From Diphasiastrum complanatum (Eukaryota; Streptophyta; Lycopodiopsida; Lycopodiales; Lycopodiaceae), in contig CM055095.1 of NCBI GenBank assembly GCA_029204225.1, positions 12,982,530 to 13,046,529 on the forward strand: a DNA stretch of 64,000 bases, read 5' to 3'. Each line of letters begins with the position of its first letter. The first letter of the stretch is position 1. Below are positions 10,731 to 24,059 of the stretch, piece by piece. The translations under genes were made by a program, and so were the position numbers. The notes under the pieces were generated by a model, which made no database searches, had not been told where the DNA came from, and worked only from the letters and a program-made list of their open reading frames with translations.

Positions 10731-11188
10731 AGTTGCTTCTTTGCTGAGACTGCATTGTCTGCTCCGGCGATGTGTAACGAAAGGAACAGATCCTTCATCT
10801 TTCTGATAAAGGATGTGAGGTCTTTGCCATCCCATCATAGGTTGGTCAACTGGTCTTTGAGAAGCATTATCTGGCTGCGTGATTTTGTTTTGAACCTGGT
10901 CAGTAATGCATCCCACATCTCTCTTGCATTAGAGAGTGTCGCGAGGTCAAGCGTTAGGCTATCATCGACGGAGGAGGATAAGACTGCTATTGCCTTGTCG
11001 TTCCTTTCTCTCCACTCTCGTAGCTCTTTGTCGGTGGTTGTAGGCATCTCTTCAGTGCCGTCCACCCAGGGCCATAAGCTTTCTCCCTTCAAGATGAGAG
11101 AGGTCTTTACCTTCCATGCTAGGAAGTTAGACCCGGATGAGTCAAGGATGGTGCAGATCTTCGACTGTATGCTACTTATAGACGCCAT
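10731..11188 (-). pseudogene. Copia-1 gag N-terminal part
   Basis: The frame opens at the ATG at 11188 (MASISSIQSK) and contains NFLAWKVKTSLIL, DKAIAVLSSSVDDSL and EMWDALLTRF. These are the typical W-K-x-x-M/L core and A-W-x-x-L segment of Copia gag (UBN2-like) proteins. It lies about 145 bp downstream of the primer site. The frame runs to about 10835 and continues with damage to 10731, where LTR-2 interrupts it. Confidence 0.85.
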
Positions 11189-11331
11189 CGTTGTGAACTA
11201 TGTTTTCAACTTGTTTCTGGCTCCTTGTTCTGAATGTATGATCTCCTGGATCTGATAGCCTTCAGAGATCTGATAGGCTCTGATTGGCTCTTGCTGTAAT
11301 AAGCTCCAATCGGCTTTGAAGCTGTTATCAA

Positions 11332-11343
11332 CTCTGATACCAC
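11332..11343 (-). other. Copia-1 primer-binding site
   Basis: Read on the minus strand, GTGGTATCAGAG follows the LTR end (TCTCAACA) immediately. It complements the 3' end of initiator methionine tRNA. Confidence 0.85.
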
Positions 11344-11596
11344 TGTTGAGAAGGTCTGTTCTGGCAATTGTTGCACGAAACGAAACCGAAAGGGATTCGC
11401 GTTTGCACTCTCTTCTCTTCGAACCTCGATTGCTCTGATACAACTGATGTGTATCTTAGCACGAACAACCGGTTCACTGTACTCGGATAGAATTCGATTC
11501 TGACTGGCGGCTACTGCTGCTAGATCAGATCTACAATCTTCCAGAGTGTAGACAAACACTGCTGACCTACGATTTTAATTTGTTTAAGCATTCAAT
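11344..11596 (-). repeat. Copia-1 5' LTR (right copy)
   Basis: This copy starts TGTTGAGAAGG and matches the left LTR to GCATTCAA, then breaks off into LINE sequence (TATTTTCTTGAGC). The terminal CA is missing. Confidence 0.9.
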
Positions 11597-11991
11597 ATTT
11601 TCTTGAGCTTGATGGAGCAGGTTTTCCTATACGTGCACACTACCTTGATTATGGACTCTCACATTGTTATTGAGACTGGTCGTTATCAAGGTACTCCACG
11701 TGAGTACAAACTATGTCAAATGTGTTCCTTGGGAGAGATTGAGTCAGAGGAGCATTTCCTTTTCAGATGTTCGACCTGAGATTCATGGGCTTTATCACTG
11801 CCTTTTCAGGGATGCACCCACTTTACGCTCTCTCATCACTTATGTGGATCCTAGATGTGTTGCTCTTATGATATATGAGATGTCCTTGCTGCAGAGAGCC
11901 TAGCCTCCAGTGGATAGTGATACATGGCCTCAGATTATGGACTTTTTCACTAGTTGTCGTACACGAGCAGATTCAGATTCAGATTCAGATG
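11597..11991 (+). pseudogene. LINE-B ORF2 C-terminus with zinc-knuckle-like motif
   Basis: The LINE resumes after Copia-1: frames read FLELDGAGFP, IETGRYQGTPRE and CQMCSLGEIESEEHFLFRC. The last is a C-x2-C-x12-H-x4-C type finger, matched by LINE-C near 14349-14403 (CRLCSLGEVETEEHFIFRC). A frameshift after this finger moves the tail to the frame with RSLITYVDPRCVALM. This C-terminal finger without an RNase H domain resembles many LINE ORF2 proteins. Confidence 0.75.
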
Positions 11992-12689
11992 ATGACATAG
12001 ATATTGACCTAGCCCATCGTGATCAGAGACAGTGCTTGACCTCAAGTATTACCAGGAGAGTTTGCCTTCAGAGGTCCCATACTAGTCAGAGTCAGCGTCC
12101 ACAAAGACAACACAAACGACATCAGTGTCCATCTTCTACCGTAGTATCAATCATCTTCTGGGTCTCGCATCACAAACTTCTTTAGTAGCCTTAGGTGACA
12201 TCACATATAGTTCTATCTCTTGGAAATATTTTCGTTTGTTGTAGTTTTTTTTCGTGATAGACATTATTTATTTTAGATTATATTTCTTTAGTTGTTTTGA
12301 GGAGGAACTGTGCTCCCATGTTACTACACAATTGAGATGTATGACATAGATATTGACCTAGCCCATCGTGATCAGAGACAATGCTTGACCTCAGGTATTA
12401 CCAGGAGAGTTTGCCTTCAGAGGTCCCATACTAGTCAGAGTCAGCGTCCACAAAGACAACACAGACGACATCAGTGTCCATCTTCTACCGTAGTATCAAT
12501 CATCTTCTGAGTCTCGCATCACAAACTTCTTTAGTAGCCTCAGGTGATATCACATATAGTTCTATCTCTTGGATATATTTTCGTTTGTTGTAGTTTTTTT
12601 TAGTGGTAGACATTATTTATTTTAGATTATATTTCTTTAGTTGTTTTGCGAAGGAACTGTGCTCCCATGTTACTACACACTTGAGATGT
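11992..12689 (+). repeat. 349-bp tandem duplication in LINE-B 3' region
   Basis: The segment starting ATGACATAGATATTGACC at 11992 repeats at 12341. Both copies contain the same CATCGTGATCAGAGACA and TTCTACCGTAGTATCAATC words and end at GCTCCCATGTTACTACACA. The second copy leads into the LINE 3' end. Differences are few, so the duplication is recent relative to other decay here. Confidence 0.9.
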
Positions 12690-14440
<1,751 letters not shown>

Positions 14441-14977
14441 ACGTCGTTCCAGTCAGCACCAGAGTATGAGACATAGTCATCGTCCGCGGATCACTACTGC
14501 ACCAGATCATCCGGCTTCATCAAGCACATATATTTCATCCTTTTTCAGTCATCTGAGCTGAAAGAGCAGCACTTTTCTCAGCAAGGACACCCACACAGTT
14601 TTGCCAGATGGAATGGATGAAGACCTTACTTTCATTCAGGTTCAAGAACGGAAAAAAGTAAAACAGGAGGCTCTAACGAATGGAAAGCGATTAATCTACA
14701 GGGATGATATCATTCGCTTTGTAGATATTAAACCTGTTGCTATTAATGAGATATCTGAGATTGTTCAGAGTTAGTGAGAGATAGAGCACTGAAGAGATGC
14801 CAGTTGAATTTGTAAATAGTCTTCGTACCATATAATCCTGGACATTATCCTCTTCTTAGTAAGTTTGATTTTTAGTTATGTTGTTTGACGGCATTGCTCC
14901 GTCTTGGTTCCACTTCATTTGATGTACTCATTCGTCTTTTACGCCTTTTGGCATGGAAAAGACGTTAATAAAGCTGC

Positions 14978-14980
<3 letters not shown>
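14441..14980 (+). mobile_element. LINE-C 3' region containing an ORF1-like C-terminal fragment
   Basis: After ORF2, frames around 14610-14735 read DEDLTFIQVQERKK and GKRLIYRDDIIRFVD. These match the end of LINE ORF1 in LINE-D (DDGLTFIQVEER and GRRVIYRDGRVRFLD, 63460-63570). An ORF1 end therefore lies downstream of ORF2, leading directly to the LINE 3' terminus (CTTTTGGCATGGAAAAGAC, TTAATAAAGC at 14950-14975). This is either a chimera of two copies or an element that lost ORF2. Confidence 0.7.
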
Positions 14981-15060
<80 letters not shown>

Positions 15061-15071
15061 AAAAAAAAAAA
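14981..15071 (+). repeat. (CT)n(CA)n(A)n tail of LINE-C
   Basis: A (CT)n run at 14981-15036 is followed by (CA)n to about 15060 and an A run to 15071. It starts at the LINE 3' terminus, as in LINE-A and LINE-B. Confidence 0.9.
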
Positions 15072-16284
15072 CAAATCCTTAGCAAGGAAATTTAGATTGA
15101 GTACATCAATTGACAAGATGATTAACATATGAGAACTTTTATTGAATATTGAATATACTAGAAAGCACCACACACTCCAAGAATACACAATAATGTAGTC
15201 TCACTAACCATTGAAGCGGTGGAAAGCAAAGTTGCTAAATCAAAACTCAATAGTTGAGGCAAATAACATAAGCCTATCGTTAGCTTGCTCCCATATACAG
15301 AAACACTTTTACCTTGAAAGATCATTGTTGAGTGCTCTCTTTCGCAGTAGGTAGGAAGCACAGGGTCCACTGCCATTAGAAAATCAGCCACCCAGCAATC
15401 GATTATTGTCTAGACACATGTGCCATAATGTTATCTGAAGCATTTTTGCTCATTAGAGTGATTAATTCCCCTTAGTATGACTTCCAGCAAAATGCATCCT
15501 CATTCAAGCGACCTACATATCATATGAGTAGTAAAAACGTAAAAGCAGCAAACTTCCAATGGCTGACCTTTGAAGTCCCACAAAAAAAAAGCTTCTTCAA
15601 TTGTTTGGCACAAAATCCAAGTGAGGGGCAGAATTTGATACAGAGTAATGTCTCGATACTATTCACAAAGTAATTTTCCTTGTGGAATATGTATTGCAAT
15701 CGTGAAGAGAATAGAACAGGCTTCCGAAAACAAATTTAGCAATATCTCCAAACTTCTTCAGACTAATACATGTGAGCTTGGGCCAAATGTCTAGACCTCC
15801 TCCGACATGGGTGTTATTACCCTAAAACATGGTTGCATCAAAACGCCTTTCAAAGGCCCCAACGTTCCAGAACAAGCTAATGTTCTGCACTAGAGGACAG
15901 TACAAAATGCTAAAAGAATTTATATAATTTTTTCTTGGAGTAAAAAGCCATAAAACATTGATTTTTGGCATTAAAAAACTAAACGTATATTGAAAAAAAA
16001 AACATGTAGTGGGAACGTAAATTCATTTTCTACCATCAATAGCTCATTGAGTTCGAACCTAGACCCAACAGATGGAAATTGAAACTTCATCTAAGCTCTA
16101 AGTTCTCACTGCAGGGTTTGTTCATGTACCAAACAAAAGTAGTTTCCATTATTCATTGTGATGAAAAGAATCCATCCAAGAGTCAACATGCCCCTATTAG
16201 TTTGTATAACTATTAAAATTTTCTCCTCAACTCACTGTAGCTTTAAACAGAGAGCTAGGTGAGTGGAAGACAACAGACTGCAAG
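15072..16284. other. No gene or element recognised
   Basis: AT-rich sequence without a convincing reading frame, repeat pair or RNA gene. Short frames on either strand lack recognisable motifs. Confidence 0.5.
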
Positions 16285-16430
16285 AAGATGGACAAGCTGA
16301 AAACAACAACTGAAAGATTGACAAGTTGAAGATAAAGAGCACGAAGATGGACAGGCTGAGGGCAACGAGTAAAAAGATCAACAAGCTGAAGACAGAGGGT
16401 GAGAAGATGGACAAGCTAAAGTCGAAATGA
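16285..16430 (+). repeat. Degenerate 30-bp tandem repeat, coiled-coil-like if translated
   Basis: Five units of about 30 bp start with AAGATGGACAAGCTGA-like sequence at 16285, 16315 (one base shorter), 16344, 16374 and 16404. In one frame the units read KMDKLKTTTE, KMDRLRATSK, KINKLKTEGE and KMDKLKSK, a charged ten-residue repeat. The 29-base unit shifts the frame and stops occur, so it is not an intact gene. It may be an old coding repeat or simple minisatellite. Confidence 0.6.
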
Positions 16431-16700
16431 AGAAGACTCTTGAGGCAAGGAAAAAATACCAGAGCTTTTCAGAACGGAGACAAACTACAATGAGCCAAGA
16501 TGAAAGCACAAGCAGTTGAACAGATAGTTAGGAAGCGAGATAAGGCATAAAGTCAACAATTACTAAAAAGATTTCCATCAATGGTTTTCGATAAGAAACT
16601 TACAAAAAAGTTTGGAGTGTTCCACAATGCTCATTTCATGTCCATTCTAGAACATTGCGCCATTTAGCTAGATTGTGATGTGACATGCAGTTGAGCCTAT

Positions 16701-16931
16701 TCTGATCATGTTGCGATAGCATTCTCAGGGAAATTTGTGCAGTATGAAATATAGTGTGTTCAATGTATGGAGGATATCAAATGTTAACTAGCAAGCATTT
16801 GGGTGTTGAGTAAATTCTGATCATGTTGCGATAGCATTTCTCAGTGAAATTTGTGCAGTATGAAATATAGTGTGTTCAATGTATGGAGGATATCAAATGT
16901 TAGCTAGCAAGCATTTGGGTGTGGAGTAAAA
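16701..16931. repeat. 115-bp tandem duplication
   Basis: TCTGATCATGTTGCGATAGC begins at 16701 and again at 16816. The two copies are nearly identical through GCATTTGGGTGT, with a few substitutions and a one-base indel. Confidence 0.9.
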
Positions 16932-19867
16932 TAAGGACTAACTACTTACGGGAATGAATGACAATTTACTTGTTGGATATGTTGAGAATATTGTAGATGA
17001 AAGATGGTGGATCTAGGTACTGACATGACTTGGGATTTTTAGAGCAAATTTATGTGATATAACTAGGACACAATACACATCATAGACAAACATATAGAGC
17101 ATAAACACAGCAAAGCTTATACTTTCTTAATGCACAATGCAAGTACAATTACAGTACTTTGATACTCCTAACACTTCAGGGCCTCCACCCAGCACAAGGT
17201 CTCCAAAATCTCTAGAGTTCCTACATAGTACAATAAATTGCCCTTTCATATAGATTTAGGGATATACACAACACAACTTAGACATTAAAATTTATCCAAC
17301 TCATGCCACGTCACTAATAAATTACAACAAAGATTAAAGCTTCTAGGGCCCAACGCCCTGACAGATTTCAAGGCCTAGTTATTTCATATCTAAATCACTA
17401 CAGAAGACACACCATGAAAGCAAGGAAAACTAGCTATGAAAGCATGAAGAAACACCATAAACACAGAATTGCTTAAGCTCCTCACCAAGATACTTGGAGC
17501 CACCTAACCCCCTTTAAGGAGAGCTCCTTAACTACATGCATGGGAAAGTACGAGGTGTCATCAAGAGCTTGAGCTACTTGGCCGCCTAGGCCCACTTGCT
17601 CCAGATTTATTAAAGTTACAAAAGGGGGGGTTACAATGATTTTCAATAAATTGTCCACACTATTTGTGCAACTTGCATTAACTAAGTTTAATCAGCCATT
17701 AGGGGTAAGTTAGGCATTATGATTCAATAACCCCCTTATTGGCTATTTTGTTCAATCTAAGACCCTATAACTGCCTAACTTTTTTAGATTTATCTTTACA
17801 AAATGGTGTGATTTGAATATATTGCCCCCATTACATTTGCACAAATAGTTTAACTAACCATTAGGGGTAAAATGGGCAACATAATTCAACACCATCTTAT
17901 AACACAACCTCCTTAGGAAAGTTGTAGCGTTGCCTTCAACATGTAGGGTGCCTTTAACTTAGTAGAGTGATGTTGAGTACCTAGAGTGTTTACATATCGG
18001 CTTGAACCCTCAATTAAGAGATGGATTATTGGACATGAATCTATTAAAAAATCTGCGACATGGTTGGTATGTGTAACCGGTTGCCATGTGTTGTGGGTGG
18101 TCTAAGATTCTAGGCCTGACTTTGTGCATCATACAGTGCCTATCAAGATTATATATAGAGGTGGGAGGTCTCTAGGGCCACTCACCGTTCTACTAGAGAG
18201 ATAGATAATATGCACATATGGTATGTCTAATCGTTACTCTATCATCTGCCTCAACTAGTGATGGTGCTTGTGGTATGGGACAAAATATCACTTTATCATA
18301 GCTTGAGGGTGTACTTGTCATAACCGTCAGAGCTTAAGAGTGAGTTTGATTCTAATCACTTTGTTAACCTATAATAACACAAAGTTTTAGCCACCCTAGT
18401 CACTGGGACCCCCAGTTACATTTGAGAACTAGACGTTCCCCTCCATTCAAAATGTTTAATTATTAAAATGTTTTGGAACTAGCGTTCCGAAATGTGATCG
18501 GAAGACTACATTCCAAAACGCGGTGCATATATGGTTAGGTGCGATATGTATCCATTCACGTGCTTAGGAGGTGACCGAGTTGAGACCTGTAATGTGAAAA
18601 TCTTAGCATTGAAACATCTAATCCATTCTTAAACATCAAATTAGCATGGCACAACAAGAAATCAAAAAAATCATCAAGACCCACAAAACTAGATAAAACT
18701 AGAAAACCTTCACCAAATTAGGCAAAGTAAGCATCCTTCATCATTAACGATCATTCAATACATAGTGCCTTAATCCAAAGCATGATCAAAGCTCTCATGT
18801 GATTTTAAGCACATGCACCCAAAACACATCAAGAAAGCTCTCAAAGAGAAGCTTCAAGAACACAGACAATTCAAAAATGACAAATGTAGAAAAGACATAT
18901 TGTTAAGGGAGGAGTTTACCCATATGCTAATAGAAAAGGTGAGACAATGTGATGCCTTGAACAATAATTTTTGGCATACACACATTGAATAAAATATAAT
19001 ATTTGCTCTCTATCGTTGTAAGTTGAGGCTTGGTTGACACATATCTTCCATGTCCGAGTGACGTCATGCTTTCATGAGGAAATTGATGGGAAGTGAGTCA
19101 AGCTAAGTACTACGGATTCTTACTAGTATGAATAGGCTTGGTCAGCATTGACTCCATCTAATAGGTTGATCCTCTTCTTCTCCAAGTACATATTCTTGCA
19201 TGTTCCACTAAGATAGCACCTTCTACATGCGGGTAGATTTTATTCTAGTTTGGCTAATCTATCATGTGTATCCATACATGTCCACCCTTACCCCATTTTC
19301 AAAGCTCCAAAGTCATCCATGAAACCATGAGTGTGCCTCATTTGGGCATGCATGTAGCTATTGCTACTTGTATGTGTTGATTTATAGCTTGCATGGTATA
19401 GCTTGCATGGCTCCATGGTTTAGTAAAGAGTGATCATTATGACTTTATCATTGTTTTTTGCAAAAAAAAATGGGTATTTTGATGGCTTGATTCTCTTCTC
19501 AAAACATTATGTTTCACAAAGAAATGTGTTAACATCAAAAGCTAGATAAGTTGTGAGAACGGCCTAATGCCAAAATGTTGGGTTGTAAAAACATATTGCT
19601 TTGTTTTGCAAGTCATTGGCATGAAAAACATTAAAATGAGAAGCATATTGTTGTACAACTTGCAAAAGCGCTAATTGCACAAGTGTTCATATCAAAAGCA
19701 ATAACATTGGGTATAATCACCATAAAACAGTAGAGCTTTAGAAGCACAAGATAATTGAGACACAAGCACTCACCACCAAGTTGCGAAGCAACAATCTGAT
19801 GACACCATGTACAACCATGGTCATGCCACCAAGTACCCACAATGCACATAAACAATCATGTCATTGT

Positions 19868-19870
<3 letters not shown>
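16932..19870. other. No gene recognised; weak direct repeat and dispersed repeat
   Basis: No convincing reading frame. CCATTAGGGGTAA followed by a CATAATTCAA-like word occurs at about 17696 and again at about 17853. A copy of the GTTCCGAAATG / AAACGCGGTGCAT repeat seen at 68-113 lies at about 18460-18535. Confidence 0.45.

Positions 19871-19943
<73 letters not shown>
19871..19943 (+). repeat. (CT)n microsatellite
   Basis: An uninterrupted TC run of about 73 bp, without a recognisable LINE 3' end in front of it. Confidence 0.95.
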
Positions 19944-19947
<4 letters not shown>

Positions 19948-20249
19948 AAATTTAGTGCCAATGGAATTTCAAGTGTCATGGCTGGAAATTAAGATTATGA
20001 AAAGCCTACGTGAATGCCAATAGAAATTCCTCAATCCTCATAGGAGCTAAAAGAAAAGTCACAACTACATTTGAATCTAGCATATTTGTATAAGGTCATA
20101 GTATAGATGTTGTAGGCTATGGTTTGTAGCAAACCATATGCCGAGCCCCATATGCAGCGAGACATACGGTGAGCACCGTATGCGTGTTGTCTCTCTACAA
20201 ATACCATACATAGCTGTTATGGGGGAATAAATTACATTTATTACTGAGG

Positions 20250-20540
20250 CACACTTTTTTTTTCGCAACTTGCCCGCCTATATGGCAACTTTGCCTACTT
20301 TGTGACAATGGCAACCTTTGGCGATGCTTGCGACTTTCCAACGATGGTGACCTTTTGTGACTTTCGCAACCTATGTTGCAGCTTTGCGACAATGGCAACA
20401 TTTGCAACCTATTTTGGGATTTTTTTGACTTTACGACGATGGCAACCTTTTTTTGCATTTGCCACCTTTGCAAATTTTGCAACCTATTGGGACCTGTTGC
20501 GCCTATTTGCAACTTTTCCTTATTTTACGACTTTTTTATG
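20250..20540. repeat. Cryptic GCAAC/GCGAC-rich degenerate repeat
   Basis: The words GCAACTTT, GCAACCTA, GCAACCTTT and GCGAC recur at irregular spacing of about 10-35 bp, mixed with ATGGCAAC. Translated frames are low-complexity (repeated ATFAT), so these are repeat artefacts, not genes. Confidence 0.6.
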
Positions 20541-21915
20541 AAATGTGATTATTGTGAGCTCTAATATTGTGTTATAGTTGTTGCTCTTATGTTCTAGTTA
20601 ACTTCTGTTTGTAACTAGAAATGTAAAAAAAATGTTTGAGTAAAAGATTTTTACTGTTTTGTTTGTTAACGTCTATTTTGAAACTATACCAGGCAAGGGT
20701 AAAAGCTTCATGTCATTGTGAAAAACTGCTCTGTAGAAATATATTAGTTACAATAGCTGGGAATATAAGGCTCCACATGGCACCTCACTATAGGCCGCAA
20801 CAAATAATTTGCAAGCCCATACTAGCTATGTATTGAAATTTGCATCAAGATTTGAAGATTCGGGTTGGGCATGGTATCAATAGAATAGACCCACATGTGA
20901 AGCATAGCAAGGATCGTGTATTTTTAGCATATATTGTCCTAAGACAACTTGAAGTTACATCTCACACATTATCTAGCTTCCAAAGTTGTATAAGTTATGT
21001 TTGTAATCTTACAAAGAATATTATGTAAGAGTAAAATGAAGAGTGAAAAACCTTTTAATCTGCAATGTGACTATGAAATTTTTCCTTATTTGCAGTCATC
21101 AAAGAGGCTAATGATAAAGCCTAGACCATTCAAGAAATATTCACAGTTCCAATAATGCAAGGTATTGCAATTAAGATAATGAGCACAAAAGTTATTGAAT
21201 TTCTGACTCCTACTGTAGGACATTCTTTACTGTTTGTTCCTAAGACACATGGAAATGCAATAACTTAAAAGGATCAATACTTACATGGAAAATCAGTGCG
21301 CGTCGCACTGAGAAGGTCGGTGTGCCATATATTGCGGTAGTTATTCCGCACTTCCATCTTTTCAAGCAATAACTGCCTGGATCCCATTTTCTAATGCCTG
21401 ATCTTCACACCCAAAAGTCTCTTTTTTCAAGCGCAAGAGTGAACTTGGAGGTTTGTATATGGAAAGCGTGGATAAGGTCAACAGTTCTGCAATTCTTAAG
21501 TTTCTACTATAAAAATTAGTCAATTCTCAGTAAGTAAAACCATAGCATTCCCAGCTAAAAGTCTTTGCAACCTTATTTCACAGGATGGACAGTAATAGCT
21601 CAGAAACTAACAAAAAGACGCAATAGAAATAGAACGCGCTACCCTAAGATTAACCGTTTATCTGTGTTAAGCAAGCCGGGGTCCTCCTCCTCTACATTCA
21701 TACAGTACGGTAGTATTATGACAAATTATGCTTTGTGCTTGTGTAGTCAGTCAGTCAATCGATCCACTTCGAACATGGGATTTGCATCGCCTGTCCCAAG
21801 AAGCTCTAGCAACGACACCCTGCCCTTCCCTTCTTAGTACCTCTTTGTAGCACAACAAGAAGCAAACGGGAGAATGAATGTAAAAGTAAAACTTGCTTGC
21901 ATTCGCATTGCTCGC

Positions 21916-21917
<2 letters not shown>
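20541..21917. other. No gene recognised
   Basis: Anonymous sequence. The frame at 21565-21837 shows no recognised domain. Confidence 0.45.

Positions 21918-21958
<41 letters not shown>
21918..21958 (+). repeat. (CT)n microsatellite
   Basis: A run of about 40 bp of CT, followed by a short AAT repeat (21964-21974). Confidence 0.95.
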
Positions 21959-21961
<3 letters not shown>

Positions 21962-21974
21962 AATAATAATAATA

Positions 21975-23690
21975 AACGAAATGCTGCACAAGCATATGCT
22001 AACGTATTCCATAAAAATTTAATAAAAAGGGACCCCCCTTCACGTGCACACAGAATAATGAACTTCCAATGGACCTGGCAATAAGCCACATCCATCTTAT
22101 TACTTAGGGTGATTTGAGTTACATACACCATTTTTTTTTTTTAAAACTTGGAAGATTCTAGATGGATTTCACATGGGCAAACTAGGCCAAAGCATTTCAT
22201 GCCAAAGTCAAAACTAATAGTGTGGTGTGGGAATTTATTGGCTCTCACACTAACATGCATTTGCCCTAGGGAGAATGTTTAAATTTGGATAGTGTCGATT
22301 GGCCCTCATCTTAAGGGGCGATACTTGGCAAGTGGACATTGGGACTTCTCATATCATCTTCACTAGGCCCAAGTCGTCATTCATGTGAAAGGGACTCTAA
22401 ATGCTAATTGATGGTGCCTCCACCAATCAAAGAAGAGAATTTGGGGCACTCTCCATTTACCTCACGATTTACACCAACGTCGAATGTGTTATTGTTGCCC
22501 ATTTTTCTTACTGCCCATTTTTGGCCTTGGCAAGTAGGATGACACACAAATAACCATCGCTTTTTCAAATTGTAATGGTAAGTGTGAATGGATAAGTACA
22601 ATCTGATTGGTTCATTTGATTAGTCACCATGTCATTAAGCAATTTTTTTTAAGTTGCCCCTTCCAACCTAACTTGTTGACCCTAACTACACCTTTGCTTG
22701 CCCCTACATGGCAATGGGCCCCTAGCACCCCATGTGCCAGATGGCAACAACTCAAGCTTAGTTTGAAAGGAGGCCAATTTTGTCTAATGGACCAACGACA
22801 ACCTCTCTTTTAAATAAAGAACTTGTTGGACACCCCAGTCTAATTTTGTCCTTAATTTCTATGGACCTTTAATTTTGTGACAGAGAAGGCCCAAAGTCCA
22901 AGGAGAGTTGTTAATCAAGGTTGGGTTACTAGTACCTTGCTGGACTTTAGGCCTCCCCTTGCGTAATGCCAAGTGCAAGTTTGCTATATGGGAAAATGTT
23001 CACACAAAAACTAGTATAAAATGACCAAGCCATATTTATATCCCTAGAATCCCTCTAGAATGGTCACTAAATAAATGATTCAATTATGTAAAGGATCAAC
23101 AAGAGTGTTTAAACTTTAGAAGTTGTAATAACTCTTTATCCTTTTCCCAACTTGCCAAAAGATGTTTTAACATTCTTTACAATTTTAGCCTACCGTGGTG
23201 TTCTGCTCTTTTTGAAAGCAGAATGAACCATGTGTCAAATTCTTATGAGATTAGATTTATTTTATTTCCGAAATAAAAAATGATGATTTGAACACGTAGA
23301 AGCTGCGCATGTGAGCCCTGTGGTTTATCCTTATGTTCTGCAACGGATTTGTGTTCGATGCCATCCTTCTCGACTGTGTTCATCCTTATGTTCTACATCG
23401 GATTTGTCTTTGACGCCATCCTTCTCGATTGTGCTCAAAGGGTTATTCCAATATGGTAAACAATGAAAGATGGATAGTCTTTTCATACCATTGATTGGCT
23501 TAGTCTCGGATTCAATCCAAAGTTTGTGCCAATTTGCCACGAACATTCTCTTTGGAGGCATTCTTGTTTCTGATCTTCCTCCAAAGCCTCTTGTATGAGC
23601 ATTTCTAAATGGATGATTTTCATCGTGCAAGTACTTGCGATGATTTTATATACAATTTTGTTTAACTGACGTGAGTGTCGAGCATCAATA
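21975..23690. other. No gene recognised; 55-bp duplication
   Basis: Anonymous DNA. CCTTATGTTCT followed by a GGATTTGT and CCATCCTTCTCGA series starts at 23329 and repeats at 23384, a 55-bp tandem pair. The minus-strand frame crossing it (23331-23630) has no recognised domain. Confidence 0.5.
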
Positions 23691-23888
23691 TTTGTTCCAC
23701 AAATGCAACCAAATTGTTTTCTTTGTAGCTTGAGAGGCTGCGATATACTCTAATTCAGTGGAAGATAGAGCTATCGAAGATTGCTTGCGACTGTTCCAGG
23801 AAATTGGACCATTGTTGAGGAAGAATGTAAATCCGGAAGTAGATTTACGAGTGTCTACATCTCCTGCCCAACTCGCATCTGTGTAACC
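23691..23888 (-). pseudogene. Copia-2 RNase H fragment
   Basis: The minus-strand frame from 23888 is open for 66 codons. It contains YTDASWAGDVDTRKSTSG, the core D-A-S/D-W-A-G...T-S-G motif, and SSTELEYIAAS, the second acidic motif of Copia RNase H. It breaks off at about 23691 before the conserved A-D-I-x-T-K end. The catalytic residues visible here are intact. Confidence 0.85.
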
Positions 23889-24059
23889 ACTGAGTTAATT
23901 GAGTTTGTCATTGTCGACTGCTCCACAACAAATGCAAAAGTCCATAGTAGCTCGAAGATATTTCATGACTCTAATAAGAGCCTTCCAATGTGTTATACCA
24001 AGGTTAGTCATAAACTGACTGAGAGAGCTGACTGCAAAAGCTATGTCTACAGATCATGG

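Larger units (their letters stand above)
5669..11596 (-). mobile_element. Copia-1: near-complete Ty1/Copia retrotransposon, degenerate
   Basis: Two LTRs of about 252 bp flank a minus-strand gag-protease-integrase-RT-RNase H region, the Copia gene order. A tRNA-Met primer site lies next to the right-hand (5') LTR. The element sits in LINE-B: LINE coding sequence ends at about 5668 and resumes just after 11596 with roughly 35 bp of LINE missing. No target duplication remains and the last CA of the right LTR is lost, so the right border was eroded. Internally it carries LTR-2 (9480-10730) and lacks most of the integrase core. Confidence 0.9.

Noticed and set aside
10704-11255. Open frames on the plus strand and in a second minus frame over gag
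   Set aside because: They are shadows of the Copia-1 gag frame, which shows family motifs.
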